From Candidatus Zixiibacteriota bacterium (GTDB lineage Bacteria; Zixibacteria; MSB-5A5; GN15; JAAZOE01): DNA of 7,453 nucleotides. The notes beneath the pieces were generated by a model. It ran no database searches. It worked only from the letters and a program-made list of their open reading frames with translations, and was not told the DNA's origin. Positions 6,339-7,453 of this stretch are shown in pieces; the stretch's first letter is position 1, and each line of letters begins with the position of its first letter. The position numbers and the translations under genes were made by a program. The stretch is from NCBI GenBank assembly GCA_028700875.1, contig JAQVRW010000147.1, positions 1 to 7,453 of the forward strand. The letters are read 5' to 3'.

Positions 6339-6360
6339 TTGACTTTTACTCGGACCGGTG

Positions 6361-6387
6361 GCCCGCCTCAGCTCCGCTGAGGTGGGT
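6361..6387. repeat. GC-rich inverted repeat between the two divergent promoters
   Basis: CCTCAG (6366-6371) and CTGAGG (6377-6382) form a perfect 6-bp stem with a 5-nt centre (CTCCG). The outer part (GCCCG against TGGGT) adds three G-C pairs and two G-T wobbles, about 11 pairs in all. No T-run follows on either strand, so a rho-independent terminator is unlikely. It may be a REP-like intergenic palindrome or an operator between the divergent TIR-cassette and dgt promoters. Confidence 0.55.
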
Positions 6388-6466
6388 TCCCGCTTGACTA
6401 TCTGTCAGGCTATTGGCGCCATGCCGGGATGCCCCAGACCTCAATAGAAACACGATAATGTTTACC

Positions 6467-6494
6467 TTGACTCCGGCAGCGTCTGTCCTATAAT
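6467..6494 (+). promoter_or_regulatory. Sigma-70 promoter of dgt
   Basis: A -35 box TTGACT (6467-6472), a 16-nt spacer and a perfect -10 box TATAAT (6489-6494). The start codon is at 6505, so transcription would begin only about 3-5 nt upstream of it, giving a nearly leaderless mRNA. Confidence 0.7.
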
Positions 6495-6504
6495 ACAGTT
6501 TGAT

Positions 6505-7453
6505 ATGAACGAGCTTGATGCCATCGAACGGAGGCGATACCCGGCGGCGTATGCGGCGATGTCGGGGGAGAGCCGGGGACGAAAGTATCCTATCGCGGCC
6601 GACCCGTATCGGACAGAATACCAGCGCGATCGGGACCGGATCATCCACTCCACCGCCTTCCGACGGCTCCAGCACAAGACACAGGTCTTCTCCAATCTCG
6701 GCGATGAAAGCGACCATTACCGCACCCGCCTGACTCATACGATAGAAGTCGCCCAGATCAGTCGGACGATCGCCCGAAGCCTGGGACTCAATGAAGACCT
6801 GGCCGAGGCGGTCGCGCTGGCGCATGATCTGGGACATACGCCGTTCGGCCATGCCGGGGAAGAGGTGCTGAACGAACTGACCGCCGACTCCGGCGGATTC
6901 AACCATAACCAGCAATCGCTGCGGGTGGTGGATTATCTGGAGAAACGATACCCCGGCCATTTCGGCTTGAACCTGACCTATGAACTGCGCGAGGCGATTA
7001 TCAAGCACGAGACAGTGAATGCCATCGCCGTGCCGGAGGAATTCAATCCCTCGGAGAAACCGCTTCTGGAAGGCCAGATTGTCAATCTGGCCGACGAGAT
7101 CGCCTACAGCGGGCATGATGTCGATGACGGATTGGCCTCGGAATTATTATCACTGGATATGCTTTGCGCGACCGGGTTTTTGGGCGAGATCATGGAAGAG
7201 ATCGAGTCGCACCTGACGGAGAAGTCACCGGCGATGATCCGGTACGCGCTGGTCAGGGGAATCGTCAACCGGATGGTGGTCGATCTGGTGGCCGAAATCG
7301 GCCGACGTTTGAAAGACAATAATATCCAGACCGTGGCCGATGTCCGCCATTGTCAAAATCATCTCGTCGCCTTTTCCGATACCCAGGACGCCTTCAACCG
7401 GGAACTGCGCGGGTTTTTAAATGAGAATATCTATCGTCACCCTGACCTCGATG
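6505..7453 (+). CDS. dgt: Deoxyguanosinetriphosphate triphosphohydrolase-like protein (HD domain), 3' end outside window
   Basis: The first 316 codons of a dNTPase that hydrolyses dGTP or other dNTPs to the nucleoside and triphosphate. The N-terminus is family-typical: YAAMSGESRGRKYP, DPYRTEYQRDRDRIIHSTAFRRLQHKTQVF (34-62) and DHYRTRLTHTIEVAQ (70-84). The HD metal site is visible as His78, His107-Asp108 (LAHDLGHTPFGHAGEE) and Asp197 (NLADEIAY). FNHNQQSLRVVDYLE (132-146) is also conserved. The frame is still open at the window edge. ATG 6505 is chosen because family members begin shortly before the YAA-x-S-x-x-SRGR segment; an internal ATG at 6559 would cut into it and has no Shine-Dalgarno either. 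The start lies just behind a perfect TATAAT, so the message is probably leaderless. It has its own promoter, divergent from the TIR cassette, and native base composition, so it is most likely housekeeping nucleotide-pool control. Confidence 0.94.
   Translation, partial: MNELDAIERRRYPAAYAAMSGESRGRKYPIAADPYRTEYQRDRDRIIHSTAFRRLQHKTQVFSNLGDESDHYRTRLTHTIEVAQISRTIARSLGLNEDLAEAVALAHDLGHTPFGHAGEEVLNELTADSGGFNHNQQSLRVVDYLEKRYPGHFGLNLTYELREAIIKHETVNAIAVPEEFNPSEKPLLEGQIVNLADEIAYSGHDVDDGLASELLSLDMLCATGFLGEIMEEIESHLTEKSPAMIRYALVRGIVNRMVVDLVAEIGRRLKDNNIQTVADVRHCQNHLVAFSDTQDAFNRELRGFLNENIYRHPDLD

Larger units (their letters stand above)
5314..6350. other. Low-G+C segment, probable acquired cassette
   Basis: A hand count over 5341-5940 gives 261 G+C of 600 (about 44%). 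Sampled 60-nt lines of the flanking genes give 65% (4741-4800), 62% (5161-5220) and 60% (7081-7140). The drop begins right after the stop of the PorV-like gene and ends near the hairpin at 6361. The segment holds only the TIR and membrane genes and their promoter. I found no flanking direct repeat, tRNA, integrase or transposase, so the mode of entry is unknown. Confidence 0.65.

Noticed and set aside
6394..6416. Second promoter upstream of dgt (TTGACT at 6394)
   Set aside because: No acceptable -10 box occurs at 16-18 nt; the promoter at 6467-6494 is far better.
6346..7116. 256-codon open frame on the minus strand across the start of dgt
   Set aside because: It is antisense to the conserved HD-domain region of dgt and shows no recognisable motif. 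It also covers both divergent promoter regions.

Overview
The window looks like a chromosomal segment of an environmental bacterium from the FCB side of the tree (Bacteroidota, Zixibacteria or a related candidate phylum), with native genes near 60% G+C. That placement is an inference. It rests on a secreted lamin-tail protein with a FlgD/gliding-type C-terminal Ig domain, the PorV/PorQ-like outer-membrane barrel beside it, and weak Shine-Dalgarno signals. No rRNA, tRNA, CRISPR array, transposase or integrase was seen.

Layout: (1) 2-445 (+) is the 3' end of rnr (RNase R). It overlaps by 4 nt (GTGA) a sigma-54 activator, 442-1872 (+), whose N-terminal domain looks like a receiver that has lost most of its phosphorylation residues. 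(2) After a 167-nt gap with a candidate promoter comes a tightly coupled three-gene envelope operon, 2040-5313 (+). It encodes a predicted outer-membrane barrel, a secreted LTD plus FlgD-Ig protein, and a PorV/PorQ/UPF0164-like barrel, joined by ATGA overlaps. (3) From about 5314 to 6350 the base composition drops to about 44% G+C. This segment carries two minus-strand genes in one transcription unit: a three-helix membrane protein (6254-5856) and a ThsB-like (DUF1863/MTH538-type) TIR protein (5839-5294). A near-consensus sigma-70 promoter (TTGACA, 17-nt spacer, TATATT) precedes them. (4) Divergently, dgt (HD-domain dNTP triphosphohydrolase) starts at 6505 (+) and runs off the window. Its perfect TATAAT box lies only 10 nt before the ATG, so the transcript is predicted to be nearly leaderless.

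The most interesting item is the TIR plus small membrane protein pair. It looks like a compact, about 1-kb immune-type cassette inserted between two unrelated native genes. It has a Thoeris-like TIR signal producer or NADase but no ThsA (SIR2-SLOG) partner in view. The membrane protein may be the effector or the sensor. This role is inferred from domain type, gene coupling and composition; the sequence does not prove it.
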